Positions 53,339 through 61,983 of a stretch of 64,000 bases of DNA are shown here, piece after piece. Source of the stretch: CAZNPH01 sp964574985. Lineage in GTDB: Bacteria; Bacteroidota; Bacteroidia; Bacteroidales; SM23-62. A program made the position numbers and the translations under genes. Numbering within the stretch: the stretch's first letter is position 1; every line of letters begins with the position of its first letter. The notes below the pieces were generated by a model, which searched no databases, was not told the DNA's origin, and worked only from the letters and a program-made list of their open reading frames with translations. The DNA is taken from assembly GCA_964574985.1 (NCBI GenBank), contig CAZNPH010000008.1, positions 77,143-141,142 on the forward strand, read 5' to 3'.

Positions 53339-55621
53339 TTAATCGGTTTTCCTTTTTTCGGCAAGCACCAGCATGTTTGCAGTCATAATGGTATATGAGA
53401 CGGTCGGCGACCAGTACTCGGTGGTCCACCACCATCCGGGACAGAAGTTGGGATTGTCCCTCTGGTCGCTGCCGATGCCCACCATGACCCCGCCGGTCAG
53501 CTCCGGTGTGGGAGGGGAAAATTCACCCGGACCGGTCCTGAAAATTGGTGGTTGATTGTACCCTATGCCGGTCACCGAACTGGCATTGAAAGGATTGGCT
53601 CCGTATATCCAGTCCAGCTGGTGCTGGGCGATCCGCTCAAGCTCCTGTTTCCCGGTCAGCCGGGCGGCATAGAGCAGGCCCCTGCCATTTGATGCCAGAT
53701 GACGGTTCACCCCCACATGCAAGAGGTTCCTGTAGTAAAAATTCCCGTATCGCTTACCGGATGCCAAAACCGTATCCCGAACGATGATCCAGGGCACCAC
53801 CCGGTAAACATTGGTTCTGGTAAACGGGATATAAAATCTTTCTGCAAAACGTTCAACGGCTTGCCTGCAACGCACGGCAAGTTCGTGTCCGGGAAGGATC
53901 TCTGCAAATTCGGACAGCGCGGTCACCTCCCGGTGGCCACTCATTACCTTGCCTTTTTTGCCGATGTTGTAAAAATATCCGGAAAGTTTCTCACCGCCGG
54001 TCTTCTGCATGTACAACAATTTTTCCGCCAGCCGGGCCGCCCTGTCCCGCGGGGCCTTTTCCCCGGTCAGCCGGTACCATTCCAGATGCATGGACAAGGC
54101 TGTTGCCACATCATCCGGATCTTCAGGCGCTATGTTACCATTGACCCATTGGTAACATTTTGCGGCGGCTTCACGGCATTCCCGTGCATATTCCGGATGG
54201 GATTCGCGGATCTGAGGAATAAGAATGGCCATTGCCTTGACATAGAGCATCTGGGTGGAATTCCGGGCCGGATCGGTCATGATGGTGCGGTCGTCTTCCG
54301 TGCCGATGATGTTGTCGGTCCACCGGTTGTCGGCATATCCTTCCCAGGTGTACCCGATGTATTTCATCAGGTAGCCCCCGGGTTCCTGCATGGCCAGCAG
54401 GAACCTGTTGCCCCACTGTATCTCATCGATCAGCCGGACCCTGTCCAGCGCATCGTTTGTTTCCAGCAGGGTGGACAGGGTCAGCAGGTACAGCACATCC
54501 CCGGCCACGCTTTTCCGTATGTCGCTGGCATCGTACCATCCTCCCACCACATCCTGGTGCCTGCCGTTGTCCTGGCGGATCCCGTCATCCAGATGGTTGC
54601 CGGGGGCCCAGCCCTTTTCAGGATGCCCGCTCCGCTGGGCGGTGATAAATGAAAGGTGTTTTCTGAGGCAGTCATTGTATACATCCTCTCCGATCCGGAA
54701 CACGGGGGACCGCTCATTGCCGCTGCGCAAATAATATGATCCGGGTTCGCCGTATGTGGTAAAATCCCCCATCAGGTAATGCCCGAAATCCCCGGATACG
54801 GGATTCATGGATCCGCTGAACACCGTTTTACCCGTTTCCTCACTGACCAGCTCGAAATCCCTTTCCCCGGTGCCGTGCATGTAGCAGTTCTTGAAGCTTC
54901 CCGGCAGAAAACCGGCATGGTTCACCAAAATCCCCTCCGGGTACCGGTATATGGACAGTCCGTTCCCGGATTCCTCCTTCATGACCAGCCGGGCATCCGC
55001 CCAGTCACAATGGTCCCCGTAGGAACCGTCATCCCCGGGTTCCGCGGCCAGGGTGAGCCGGCTTGCACCGTTCAGACTGATCCCGATCTTTTCTGCCTGG
55101 TCCTCCCAGGTCATGAGTTTGCTTTTGTACACGGTCTTGCCGTCCAGCAACACCCTGAAAACGACCGTACTGCCCAGGGTGGGATCATTGTGGTCCACCC
55201 GGTTGTCATAGACATAATTGGGAAATTCCATGCGCCCGATGCTTTTCCTGCCTTCGGGGGTATGCCGGCGGGTCACTTCCCGGTCCACGCCGATCCAGGC
55301 AATAAACTTCTTTCCTTTTCCGTCCAGGTCTATGTTCAGTTCACTGGGCGCATGCGTTCCGAGTCCGCGTAAAAACTCCCTCCCGGCAATATTGATCGTA
55401 TCCCTCCCGAAAGACCGGTTTCTTTTAGGCGGACCATAGATGTCGGTGATCTCATTGAATTCCAAGGAATCCAGCCAGAAGGTCGTTTGATCCGTCTTCC
55501 GTCCGGCACAACCGGGGATAAACCACCCCGCCAAAAGAAGAATTGCCAAGAAACAAGTAATATCCGTGGATTTCCGTTTGTGACCGTTGATCAAGTCACG
55601 GACCATAGATGTGGTTGTCAT
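53339..55621 (-). CDS. NPCBM-GH9 family lipoprotein, paralogue A
   Basis: Lipoprotein signal (Cys38 in FIPGCAG), an NPCBM/NEW2 carbohydrate-binding domain (about 45-215), an Ig-like GH9 N-terminal domain (about 228-310) and a GH9 (alpha/alpha)6 barrel. The catalytic base pair is in GGWYDASD (D364, D367) and the acid Glu is in TTEYWSPT near the C-terminus. GH9 enzymes are endo- or exo-acting beta-glucanases or glucosaminidases; the substrate here is unproven. It starts 9 bp after paralogue B. An unusual point is that it lies in the same run as encapsulin genes. Confidence 0.85.
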   Translation of the reverse strand: MTTTSMVRDLINGHKRKSTDITCFLAILLLAGWFIPGCAGRKTDQTTFWLDSLEFNEITDIYGPPKRNRSFGRDTINIAGREFLRGLGTHAPSELNIDLDGKGKKFIAWIGVDREVTRRHTPEGRKSIGRMEFPNYVYDNRVDHNDPTLGSTVVFRVLLDGKTVYKSKLMTWEDQAEKIGISLNGASRLTLAAEPGDDGSYGDHCDWADARLVMKEESGNGLSIYRYPEGILVNHAGFLPGSFKNCYMHGTGERDFELVSEETGKTVFSGSMNPVSGDFGHYLMGDFTTYGEPGSYYLRSGNERSPVFRIGEDVYNDCLRKHLSFITAQRSGHPEKGWAPGNHLDDGIRQDNGRHQDVVGGWYDASDIRKSVAGDVLYLLTLSTLLETNDALDRVRLIDEIQWGNRFLLAMQEPGGYLMKYIGYTWEGYADNRWTDNIIGTEDDRTIMTDPARNSTQMLYVKAMAILIPQIRESHPEYARECREAAAKCYQWVNGNIAPEDPDDVATALSMHLEWYRLTGEKAPRDRAARLAEKLLYMQKTGGEKLSGYFYNIGKKGKVMSGHREVTALSEFAEILPGHELAVRCRQAVERFAERFYIPFTRTNVYRVVPWIIVRDTVLASGKRYGNFYYRNLLHVGVNRHLASNGRGLLYAARLTGKQELERIAQHQLDWIYGANPFNASSVTGIGYNQPPIFRTGPGEFSPPTPELTGGVMVGIGSDQRDNPNFCPGWWWTTEYWSPTVSYTIMTANMLVLAEKRKTD

Positions 55622-55630
55622 ACAGGTAAA

Positions 55631-57853
55631 TTATTTCTGTTGTTCCGATTTGATCAATTCATTCACAAGATACATGGTCCAGGCAGTAGTCCTTGACCAG
55701 TATTCGGTGGTCCACCACCATCCCGGGTAAAATGCCAAATCGTCGTTGGGATCGCTGCCGATGCCGGTCATTACCCCTCCGGTGAGCAACGGTGTAGGAG
55801 GAGAAAATTCCCCCGGACCGGTCCTGAAGATCACCGGCTGGTTATAACCGATGCCGGTCACCGAACTGGCATTGTAGGGATTTGCTCCGTAAATCCAGTC
55901 GAGCTGGTGCTGGGCGATGCGCACCAATTCTTTGTTCCCGGTTATCCCGGAAGCGTACAGGGCTGCTGTCCCGCATCCTGCAAGATGACGGTTCACCCCG
56001 ACATGCAGGAAATTCCTGTACCAGAAATCCCCCGTCTTTTTCCCGGAAGGCAAAGGCTCCCTGCTGATCAGCCATGGCATCAGTCTGAACGCATTGTCAC
56101 CGGTAAAGGGAAAATAAACCCCTTCGGTGAATGCTTTTACGGCGTTCCGGCAGCTTTCCGCAAGTGTGTGTCCGGGAAACGCCGTTTCAAATTCGCTCAG
56201 GGCGATCATTTCCCACTCCCCGCCGATGTTCCTGCTCCCTTCACCCGGTTCGAAAAAAAATCCGGACACAAGCCCTTCCCGTCGGTTTTGCATACCAAGC
56301 AGCCTTTGGACAAGGGAAACGGACCGGTCCCTGTATTGCGTTTCACCGGTGAGTTTGTGCATGGTCAGGTTCATGGACAGGGCAGCGCCAATTTCACCGG
56401 GCATTTCCAAATCCGGCTCCCGGGCGGTCCACCGGTAACATTTCTGTGCCGCTTTCCGGCATACCGCCGCATATCCGGGGTCGGTATCCTGCACATGAAA
56501 AGCGATCTTGCCGAGTGTCCTGACAAACAACAAATGAGCCATGGGCATCACCGGATCAGTCATGATGGTGCGGTCGTCACGGTTACCAATCACATTGTCG
56601 GTCCAGCGGTTGTCTTCGTATCCGTTGTTGGTCCAGCCGATGAATTTCATCAGGTACCCTTCCGGTTCCTGCATGCCCAGCAAAAACCGGTTGCCCCATT
56701 TGATCTCTTCGATGAGAATTTCCCTTCCGATGCCCGGCGGAATATCCTCCAGCAGCGACGTGAGTCCCATGAGAAACAGGATGTTCGCATAGGTTCCTTT
56801 CCGTATGTCGCTGGCCACGTACCATCCGCCCGTTACGTCCTGATGCCTGCCATTGTCCTGCCTTACCCCGTCGTCAAGGTGGTTGGCCGGCGCCCATCCT
56901 TTTTCCGGATGGCCGCTTCTTTGTGCAGTCAGATAGGAAAGATGCTTCCGAAGGCAATGGTCATAGAGATCCGCATCGATCCTGAAATTGTAGGATTGCC
57001 TGCCTTCCGCACGTAGATAATATGTACCCGGCTCTTTGTAAGCTGTAAAATCGCCCATCAGATAATTTCCGAGAGCCCCCGGTTCAGGTTTCATCGTACC
57101 CCGCCAGACCGGCGTTTTGGTTTCCGCATTAACCAGCTCAAAAGAGGTTTCTTCTGCACCGTACATATAGCAGTTCTTGAAGCTTCCCGGCAGAAAACCG
57201 GCATGGTTCACAAGGATGCCGGAGGGATGACGGAATATTTTTGGCTTTGCGGCTTGTTTTTTCATGGTCAGACGGGCATCCGCCCAATTGCAATGATCCC
57301 CGTATGCTCCGTCCGGGGTGGGTTCGGCCACCAGGGTGAGCATATGTGCTCCGGTCAGGGCAACGTCGATCTTTTCCGGGGGGTCATCCCCGGTCATGAT
57401 CCCGGTCCGGTAAACCGTATCCCCGTCCAGAAGAACCATGAAACGTACCGTGCTGCCTAATGCCGGATCCGAGTGATTTACCCGGTTGTCATACACATAA
57501 TTGGCATATTCGTTTCGTCCGATGCTCGCCCTGCCCCCGGGGGTATGACGCAACACGACCTCCCGGTCAACGCCTGCCCAGGCCATGAATTCTTCTCCCT
57601 TGCCGGAAAGGCGGATATTCAGCTCACTGGGGGCATGGGTTCCCAGTCCCCTTTCAAACTGCCTCTCATAAATGGTGATGGTATTCTTCCCGAAGGATTG
57701 TCTCCTTTTCGGGGGACCATAGGGATCTATGATCTCATCAAATTCAAGCTCATCGAGCCAGTAGACAGTTTGTGCCTGCGATGATCGCAAACCGGCATAC
57801 AACAAGGCAATAACCAGCATGGAAATCATCCCCGGGGTTGATAAGTTTTTCAT
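55631..57853 (-). CDS. NPCBM-GH9 family secreted protein, paralogue B, Asp-to-Val at the catalytic pair
   Basis: This is the same architecture as paralogue A but with a cleavable signal peptide (ending near SSQAQ) instead of a lipobox. NPCBM is at about 30-200 and the Ig-like domain at about 208-290. In the GH9 barrel the motif reads GGWYVASD (V346, D349), so the first of the two Asp residues is Val while the second, thought to be the base, is kept; TTEYWSRT keeps the acid Glu. Codon GTG replaces the GAT seen in paralogue A. The two may have diverged in substrate or one may be inactive. It starts 24 bp after the encapsulin gene. Confidence 0.83.
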   Translation of the reverse strand: MKNLSTPGMISMLVIALLYAGLRSSQAQTVYWLDELEFDEIIDPYGPPKRRQSFGKNTITIYERQFERGLGTHAPSELNIRLSGKGEEFMAWAGVDREVVLRHTPGGRASIGRNEYANYVYDNRVNHSDPALGSTVRFMVLLDGDTVYRTGIMTGDDPPEKIDVALTGAHMLTLVAEPTPDGAYGDHCNWADARLTMKKQAAKPKIFRHPSGILVNHAGFLPGSFKNCYMYGAEETSFELVNAETKTPVWRGTMKPEPGALGNYLMGDFTAYKEPGTYYLRAEGRQSYNFRIDADLYDHCLRKHLSYLTAQRSGHPEKGWAPANHLDDGVRQDNGRHQDVTGGWYVASDIRKGTYANILFLMGLTSLLEDIPPGIGREILIEEIKWGNRFLLGMQEPEGYLMKFIGWTNNGYEDNRWTDNVIGNRDDRTIMTDPVMPMAHLLFVRTLGKIAFHVQDTDPGYAAVCRKAAQKCYRWTAREPDLEMPGEIGAALSMNLTMHKLTGETQYRDRSVSLVQRLLGMQNRREGLVSGFFFEPGEGSRNIGGEWEMIALSEFETAFPGHTLAESCRNAVKAFTEGVYFPFTGDNAFRLMPWLISREPLPSGKKTGDFWYRNFLHVGVNRHLAGCGTAALYASGITGNKELVRIAQHQLDWIYGANPYNASSVTGIGYNQPVIFRTGPGEFSPPTPLLTGGVMTGIGSDPNDDLAFYPGWWWTTEYWSRTTAWTMYLVNELIKSEQQK

Positions 57854-57877
57854 GTGGTCGGATGTTGCTTTTGCCGG

Positions 57878-58666
57878 TTATTTCAGAATGATCACCGCTT
57901 CAGGATCGATCACCTGGAAGGTGAAGGATTCGGTGAAGTACAGTTCCACTTCAATTCCGTCGTGCGCCGTGTATCCGATGTCCAGGTCCGTTCCCAGGGT
58001 CAGCCTCAGATCGTCCCCGCGCTGGGAAACAAGCATGCTGTTCTTAATATCCGGGGAATATACAATTTTGCCCTGGATCAGTTCTGTGATCCTCCGGCTC
58101 ATGGGATATCCCCGGGACGGGGCGTGGAGCTTGCTCCAGAGTTCCTTGTTGGCTACCAGGGCATAAGGGCCTTTAATGGCCTTGGACTGGAAAACTCCGG
58201 TAGCTTCGGCAAGCATTCCGGGCAGTTTCTCAACGTCATCCGGTATTTTCACGGACTCCCCTGCGGCGGGAATGATCCCCTGGATACTGGCCTTTTCCAG
58301 TCCGTTGAAAATTACATTCTCCTCGAAACGGACCGTTTCCCGGGCCGCTTTCTCCAGTTCTTCCAAATCGGGGGCTTCATTGCCGCGGGAAAGGTTGTCC
58401 AGTTCCCAGATCTTGAGTTTGAAAGGGGTCCTTACTTCCACCAGGGGGAGGACCTGATGGATACCATACCGGGCCGGACCCTTCTGGTCATCGGGAATGT
58501 GAAGGTGTCCGAGATTGACCGCCCCGGTGTCCGGTCCTTCCGGACCTTTAACATCCACAATTTTCCTGCCGGTCAGGTGGGTCCTGAAAATGTCGCCGGC
58601 CTGGTCTTCGATTTCAGTCCAGGCTTCTTCCGTGAGGGGAGCCAAAGATCTTTTTTGAATATCCAT
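57878..58666 (-). CDS. Family 1 encapsulin shell protein
   Basis: The 262-residue HK97-fold protein matches encapsulin (linocin M18-like) shells. It starts MDIQKRSLAPLTEEAWTEIEDQA, has the E-loop region with GPARYGIHQVLPLVEVRTPFKL, the peripheral domain with FNGLEKASIQGI, and the A-domain with TLGTDLDIGYTAHD and LYFTESFTF near the C-terminus. It self-assembles into an icosahedral protein compartment around cargo. The ferritin-like cargo gene lies 12 bp upstream and the GH9 gene 24 bp downstream. Length and motifs are normal. Confidence 0.95.
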   Translation of the reverse strand: MDIQKRSLAPLTEEAWTEIEDQAGDIFRTHLTGRKIVDVKGPEGPDTGAVNLGHLHIPDDQKGPARYGIHQVLPLVEVRTPFKLKIWELDNLSRGNEAPDLEELEKAARETVRFEENVIFNGLEKASIQGIIPAAGESVKIPDDVEKLPGMLAEATGVFQSKAIKGPYALVANKELWSKLHAPSRGYPMSRRITELIQGKIVYSPDIKNSMLVSQRGDDLRLTLGTDLDIGYTAHDGIEVELYFTESFTFQVIDPEAVIILK

Positions 58667-58678
58667 GATGTTCGCTTT

Positions 58679-59029
58679 TTAAAGTTTTCCTATTTTTAAT
58701 CCGGAGCTGCCGGACTTGCTGTTGTTCTGTTCATTCCCTTCTTCCTCTTCCAGTTCGGTGATGTCCCCTTTTGAGAAAAGATAGGTCTTCAGTTCCTCAT
58801 CCCAGGTATCCATATTCCTGCGCAGCCACTCAAGGGCCATACAGGCGTGTTCGATCTCTTCATCCCGGTTGTGGGCCAGGATCTTTTTCAATTGTTCATC
58901 CTTGCAGACCTCGACCCGCTGGTGATACCAGGATACGGCTTCGAGTTCTTCCACGAGGCTGCTGATCGCCCTTACGATATTGGTGCATTCAGGGCTCATC
59001 GATTCAAAAGGTTCATGATAGTCTTTCAT
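58679..59029 (-). CDS. Encapsulated ferritin (EncFtn) with cargo-loading peptide
   Basis: This is a 116-residue ferritin-like iron oxidase. By comparison with Rhodospirillum rubrum EncFtn, the ferroxidase residues are E27, E30, W34, Y35, E58 and H61 (in EELEAVSWYHQ and NRDEEIEHA). The C-terminal tail, after an acidic and Ser/Gly linker, ends SSGLKIGKL, which fits the encapsulin cargo-loading consensus GSLxIGSL. It mineralises iron inside the shell made by the next gene. The start at 59029 keeps the N-terminus HEPFE, as in R. rubrum. The ATG lies only about 14 bases after an ATGTTTAAC element. Confidence 0.95.
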   Translation of the reverse strand: MKDYHEPFESMSPECTNIVRAISSLVEELEAVSWYHQRVEVCKDEQLKKILAHNRDEEIEHACMALEWLRRNMDTWDEELKTYLFSKGDITELEEEEGNEQNNSKSGSSGLKIGKL

Positions 59030-59094
59030 CCGAATATATTTACGTTAAACATTTAAATTTCAAGCGGCATGCCGCCGGATCGGCGATGGGGGTT
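59027..59094 (-). repeat. Repeat R1: encapsulated-ferritin upstream sequence, duplicated in inverted orientation at 61658-61862
   Basis: Read on the minus strand, bases 59063-59027 match 61826-61862 at 36 of 37 positions. Bases 59094-59066 match 61658-61687 at all but about three positions including one indel. The two blocks lie next to each other here but are 138 bp apart in the second copy. R1 includes the start codon and promoter region of the EncFtn gene. Confidence 0.85.
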
Positions 59095-59254
59095 TCATTC
59101 TGCCATGGTTTATTTATGTTATACAAAAAAATCACGCTTCTGTTCAAAAGACAAATAATATAATGGAAATATTCCGAACAAAAAAAACATTTTGATCCAT
59201 ATTACTGCTCACTTATCATTTTCGCTTCACGGTCATAATCATTTTCCGTCCGCA

Positions 59255-60754
59255 TCACTCACCGTCTCCCCAGGTTCCGTCTTTTCCGACCTCCCAGTGA
59301 TCCGTGCGGAAGGGTGCCACCGGCAACCCTTCTTTATTGTACAGGTTAACCACCGGATTTTTCCCCCAGGCATACCTTACGGATATGGGGTTGCTGACTT
59401 CCGGATTGAAAACAAACAGGGAATCGGTCCGGATGAATGAAGCCGCCAGGTGGAAAATGCTGTCCTGTCCCGCGATGGCCAGACTTTTGACGAAGTCTCC
59501 TTCCCGGATGGTCAATCCTTCTGCCGCATTATCGAAACGGATGATCACCGTATCCCCGGCGAATGTATGGTCCTTGTAGAGCGGACTCCGGTAACGGACA
59601 TCCTCATGATAGATCAGGTTCTTTGCAGCAAGTGCCAGACGGTGGGCCATGGGCTCCTTGTCCCTGGGATGGATGTCCCCGTCTCCCAGGTCCAGGGTAA
59701 CCGCCATGGATGTGTTGGGCAGATGCAGTGCGCAAGCCTGGGATTCCCTGAGCACAGGCCAGAAATGATCCTCCGGCAGTTCGCTGCTTTCCCCGAAATT
59801 GGGCAGCTGGATGAACATAAAAGGAAGGTTGCCCTGTTTCCAGCGGATCCGCCAGTCCATGATCATGATTTTGAACTGCTCACGGTAACGGAAAGGGAAA
59901 TTCCAGTTCTGCTCGCCCTGGTACCATATGAATCCGCTGACATTGTACGGGATCAGGGGGTGGATCATAGCATTGTAAATAACGCCCGGATAATTGTGGG
60001 TCCCCTGCTGGTAATCGATCTCCAGGTGCACTGAATCGGGAAGCGCACCCAGTGTGTCGGTTTGATGGCGGTAATAGGGGAGGATGCGGTTGGCATCCGG
60101 ACTCGAATGGGATATGATATCCGTTCCGCCCCAGGAGACATGGACGATACCCACGGGAACTTTCCGGTCCCGGTGAATCTCCCGGGCAAAATAAAAGGCC
60201 ACGGCCGAGAAATCCCCGGCTGTCGAGGGAGAGCAGATCTGCCAGCCTGCTGACTGATCTTCATGCTCACCGGAAGGAATATCCCTGCAGGGTCGAAGGC
60301 TGATGTCCCGGTTGACCGTAATCCACCGGATCTCCGGGAAGCTGGCTTCCGCAGCCGCCTGTTCTCCCCCGGTACTTCTTTTTAAAGCATAGGCCATGTT
60401 TGATTGCCCTCCGGCATAATACACATCCCCGGTGATGACCCCGTCAAAATACAACACCTCACCCCAGCAGGCCACCGTCAGGGTGAAAGTTTTCCCGCCC
60501 GGCATTTCCGGAAGCATGATCTGCCATTTGCCACTGCTGCCCGAAACAGTGGAAACACTGTTCTCGCCGGTGGTGGCGGTGACCAGCTTTCCCGGCCGGG
60601 CCTCTCCCCACAGAAGTACATGATCGTTCCGCTGCAGGACCATCCGGTCCCCGAAGATGGCAGGCATCCGGAGCTCCTGGGCCTGCAGAGTTCCGCTCAG
60701 CAAAAATAACAGACCAGAAAGGCCTGTCAGCAGAAAAACGCGTAAGGTCTTCAT
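59255..60754 (-). CDS. Sialate O-acetylesterase family SGNH hydrolase
   Basis: A signal peptide (to about LSGTLQA) is followed by an SGNH-fold esterase. The catalytic Ser is S118 in VYYAGGQSNM. The N-terminal beta-sandwich (LRMPAIFGDRMVLQR, LLWGEARPG) and the barrel are as in SIAE. Many family members in Bacteroidetes remove acetyl groups from xylan or pectin rather than sialic acid, and the substrate here is open. ATG 60754 is chosen; a longer frame adds non-signal sequence. TATGTTTG at 60771-60778 (minus strand) fits a -7 box. Confidence 0.88.
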   Translation of the reverse strand: MKTLRVFLLTGLSGLLFLLSGTLQAQELRMPAIFGDRMVLQRNDHVLLWGEARPGKLVTATTGENSVSTVSGSSGKWQIMLPEMPGGKTFTLTVACWGEVLYFDGVITGDVYYAGGQSNMAYALKRSTGGEQAAAEASFPEIRWITVNRDISLRPCRDIPSGEHEDQSAGWQICSPSTAGDFSAVAFYFAREIHRDRKVPVGIVHVSWGGTDIISHSSPDANRILPYYRHQTDTLGALPDSVHLEIDYQQGTHNYPGVIYNAMIHPLIPYNVSGFIWYQGEQNWNFPFRYREQFKIMIMDWRIRWKQGNLPFMFIQLPNFGESSELPEDHFWPVLRESQACALHLPNTSMAVTLDLGDGDIHPRDKEPMAHRLALAAKNLIYHEDVRYRSPLYKDHTFAGDTVIIRFDNAAEGLTIREGDFVKSLAIAGQDSIFHLAASFIRTDSLFVFNPEVSNPISVRYAWGKNPVVNLYNKEGLPVAPFRTDHWEVGKDGTWGDGE

Positions 60755-61050
60755 CGATCCTGTGTTTATACAAACATAGCAAAATTTGGCGGCCCCGCCA
60801 CCGCCCGTAATATACATTTTGATTTATTTCTTAAATATCCAAATTGAAATTTTTTAACCGGAATTAACCCGGTATTTGAACAAAGGTTATTCAATTGCGG
60901 CCAATTTGGTTTAACTCCGCCCTTGAATATTTTGTGTCTTTTGTTTTCAGGGCACAAATGCCACTTAATTTACCTTATTTATAAGCTATGTGAACGTACC
61001 TCTCCCATTCAATCTCGTGTTGGTCCTCATATTTTCCTCCTTTCTGTTTT
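60755..61050. promoter_or_regulatory. Intergenic region upstream of the esterase gene, with -7 box
   Basis: No gene was found here. On the minus strand TATGTTTG (60771-60778) fits the -7 consensus and would give a leader of about 10 bases for the esterase gene. A GC-rich hairpin (GGCGG...CCGCC) lies just upstream at about 60785-60806. The rest, 60830-61050, is AT-rich and without recognisable features. Confidence 0.5.
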
Positions 61051-61654
61051 TTATGCAGCTTCGATGAGCCTGTCAAGCTCTTCCCAAGCGTCTCTGTAAA
61101 AATGATTCTCATACATTTTCAGTTCAATCTGGCGCCCGCTCCTGGTTATTTTGGCAGGTACCGAAATAAACCAATCGATAAAACTCCGGTATTCCTGTTG
61201 CTTGAATTTGTTTTTCTTCTGGCGCATCATCACCGATATGTTGTATGCAAACACACTCAGTTGCCAGAGTATATCATTTGCCCGGAAGTCATTTGTTATA
61301 GTACCTCCTGCCATCGTGTGGCCTTTTAACTGTTCAATCCATGTTTGTTCTTTCAATAATTCTTCAAGGTTCTTGAGTTTCACTTTCACCAGATAATCCC
61401 AAAAGAAAGATTCCGACAGATTTTACGGTGGAGTCTGCATCCAGCGTGATAGCCATCAATACCTGGTTAACACCAAATTTTGTTGCACTGTGCCACACAG
61501 TGGGAAATGACGAGCTGATGGATTTAACTATGTGATGGTGGTTCATATATTTTGCTACGGTATTGAGACCGGAATACTTTGTGATGTTACTGCCTGTAAA
61601 TGAGGACTTAACAACTTTTGATTGGTTTTTTAACTTCTTCTTTGTATTTTTCAT
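61051..61654 (-). pseudogene. Degenerate IS1380-type transposase remnant with internal deletions
   Basis: Two pieces of one transposase are visible. The N-terminal piece, from ATG 61654, runs through YSGLNTVAKYMNHHH to LMAIT and then jumps to LDADSTVKSV, which normally lies much further along. The C-terminal piece, in another frame, starts at about 61404 and runs through WDYLVKVKLKNLEELL, EQTWIEQLKGH and RANDILWQLSVFAYN to the end at 61051. Full IS1380 transposases are over 400 residues, so more than half is deleted. I see no intact terminal inverted repeats or target duplication. It cannot be mobile. Confidence 0.7.
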
Positions 61655-61657
61655 CTG

Positions 61658-61862
61658 AACCCCCCATCACCGATCCGGCGGCAGGCCACCGTTCGGAGAC
61701 AAAAGGCAATGAATATATTGATCAACATCGTTTTTGCATATGGGGGTTCGCCGGCCCGGCAGGTGGACAGCCCGCGGGTGGCCGGCAACAAAAAATCAAA
61801 GTATTTGAACTGACATTATAACATGTTGAAATTTAAATGTTTAACGTAAATATATTCGAATG
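61658..61862 (+). repeat. Repeat R2: second, split copy of encapsulated-ferritin upstream sequence
   Basis: The first block is 61658-61687 (AACCCCCCATCACCGATCC onwards) and the second is 61826-61862 (through ATTCGAATG). Between them are about 138 bp containing a GC-rich stem GCCGGCC/GGCCGGC at 61750-61786. The ATG at 61860 opens only a 15-codon frame, so this copy drives no recognisable gene. The remaining bases to 61983 are AT-rich and hold the promoter of the sulfatase. Confidence 0.8.
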
Positions 61863-61983
61863 AAAAGTGATGTTTTTTTGCAAATATTTTTTGGTTTAAT
61901 ACTTTGAATATAAGCAAAATGCATCACTTTTTCTAATTTTTATTTTACTCTTTTAAGTTACACAATACATTAATTTGCAGGCT

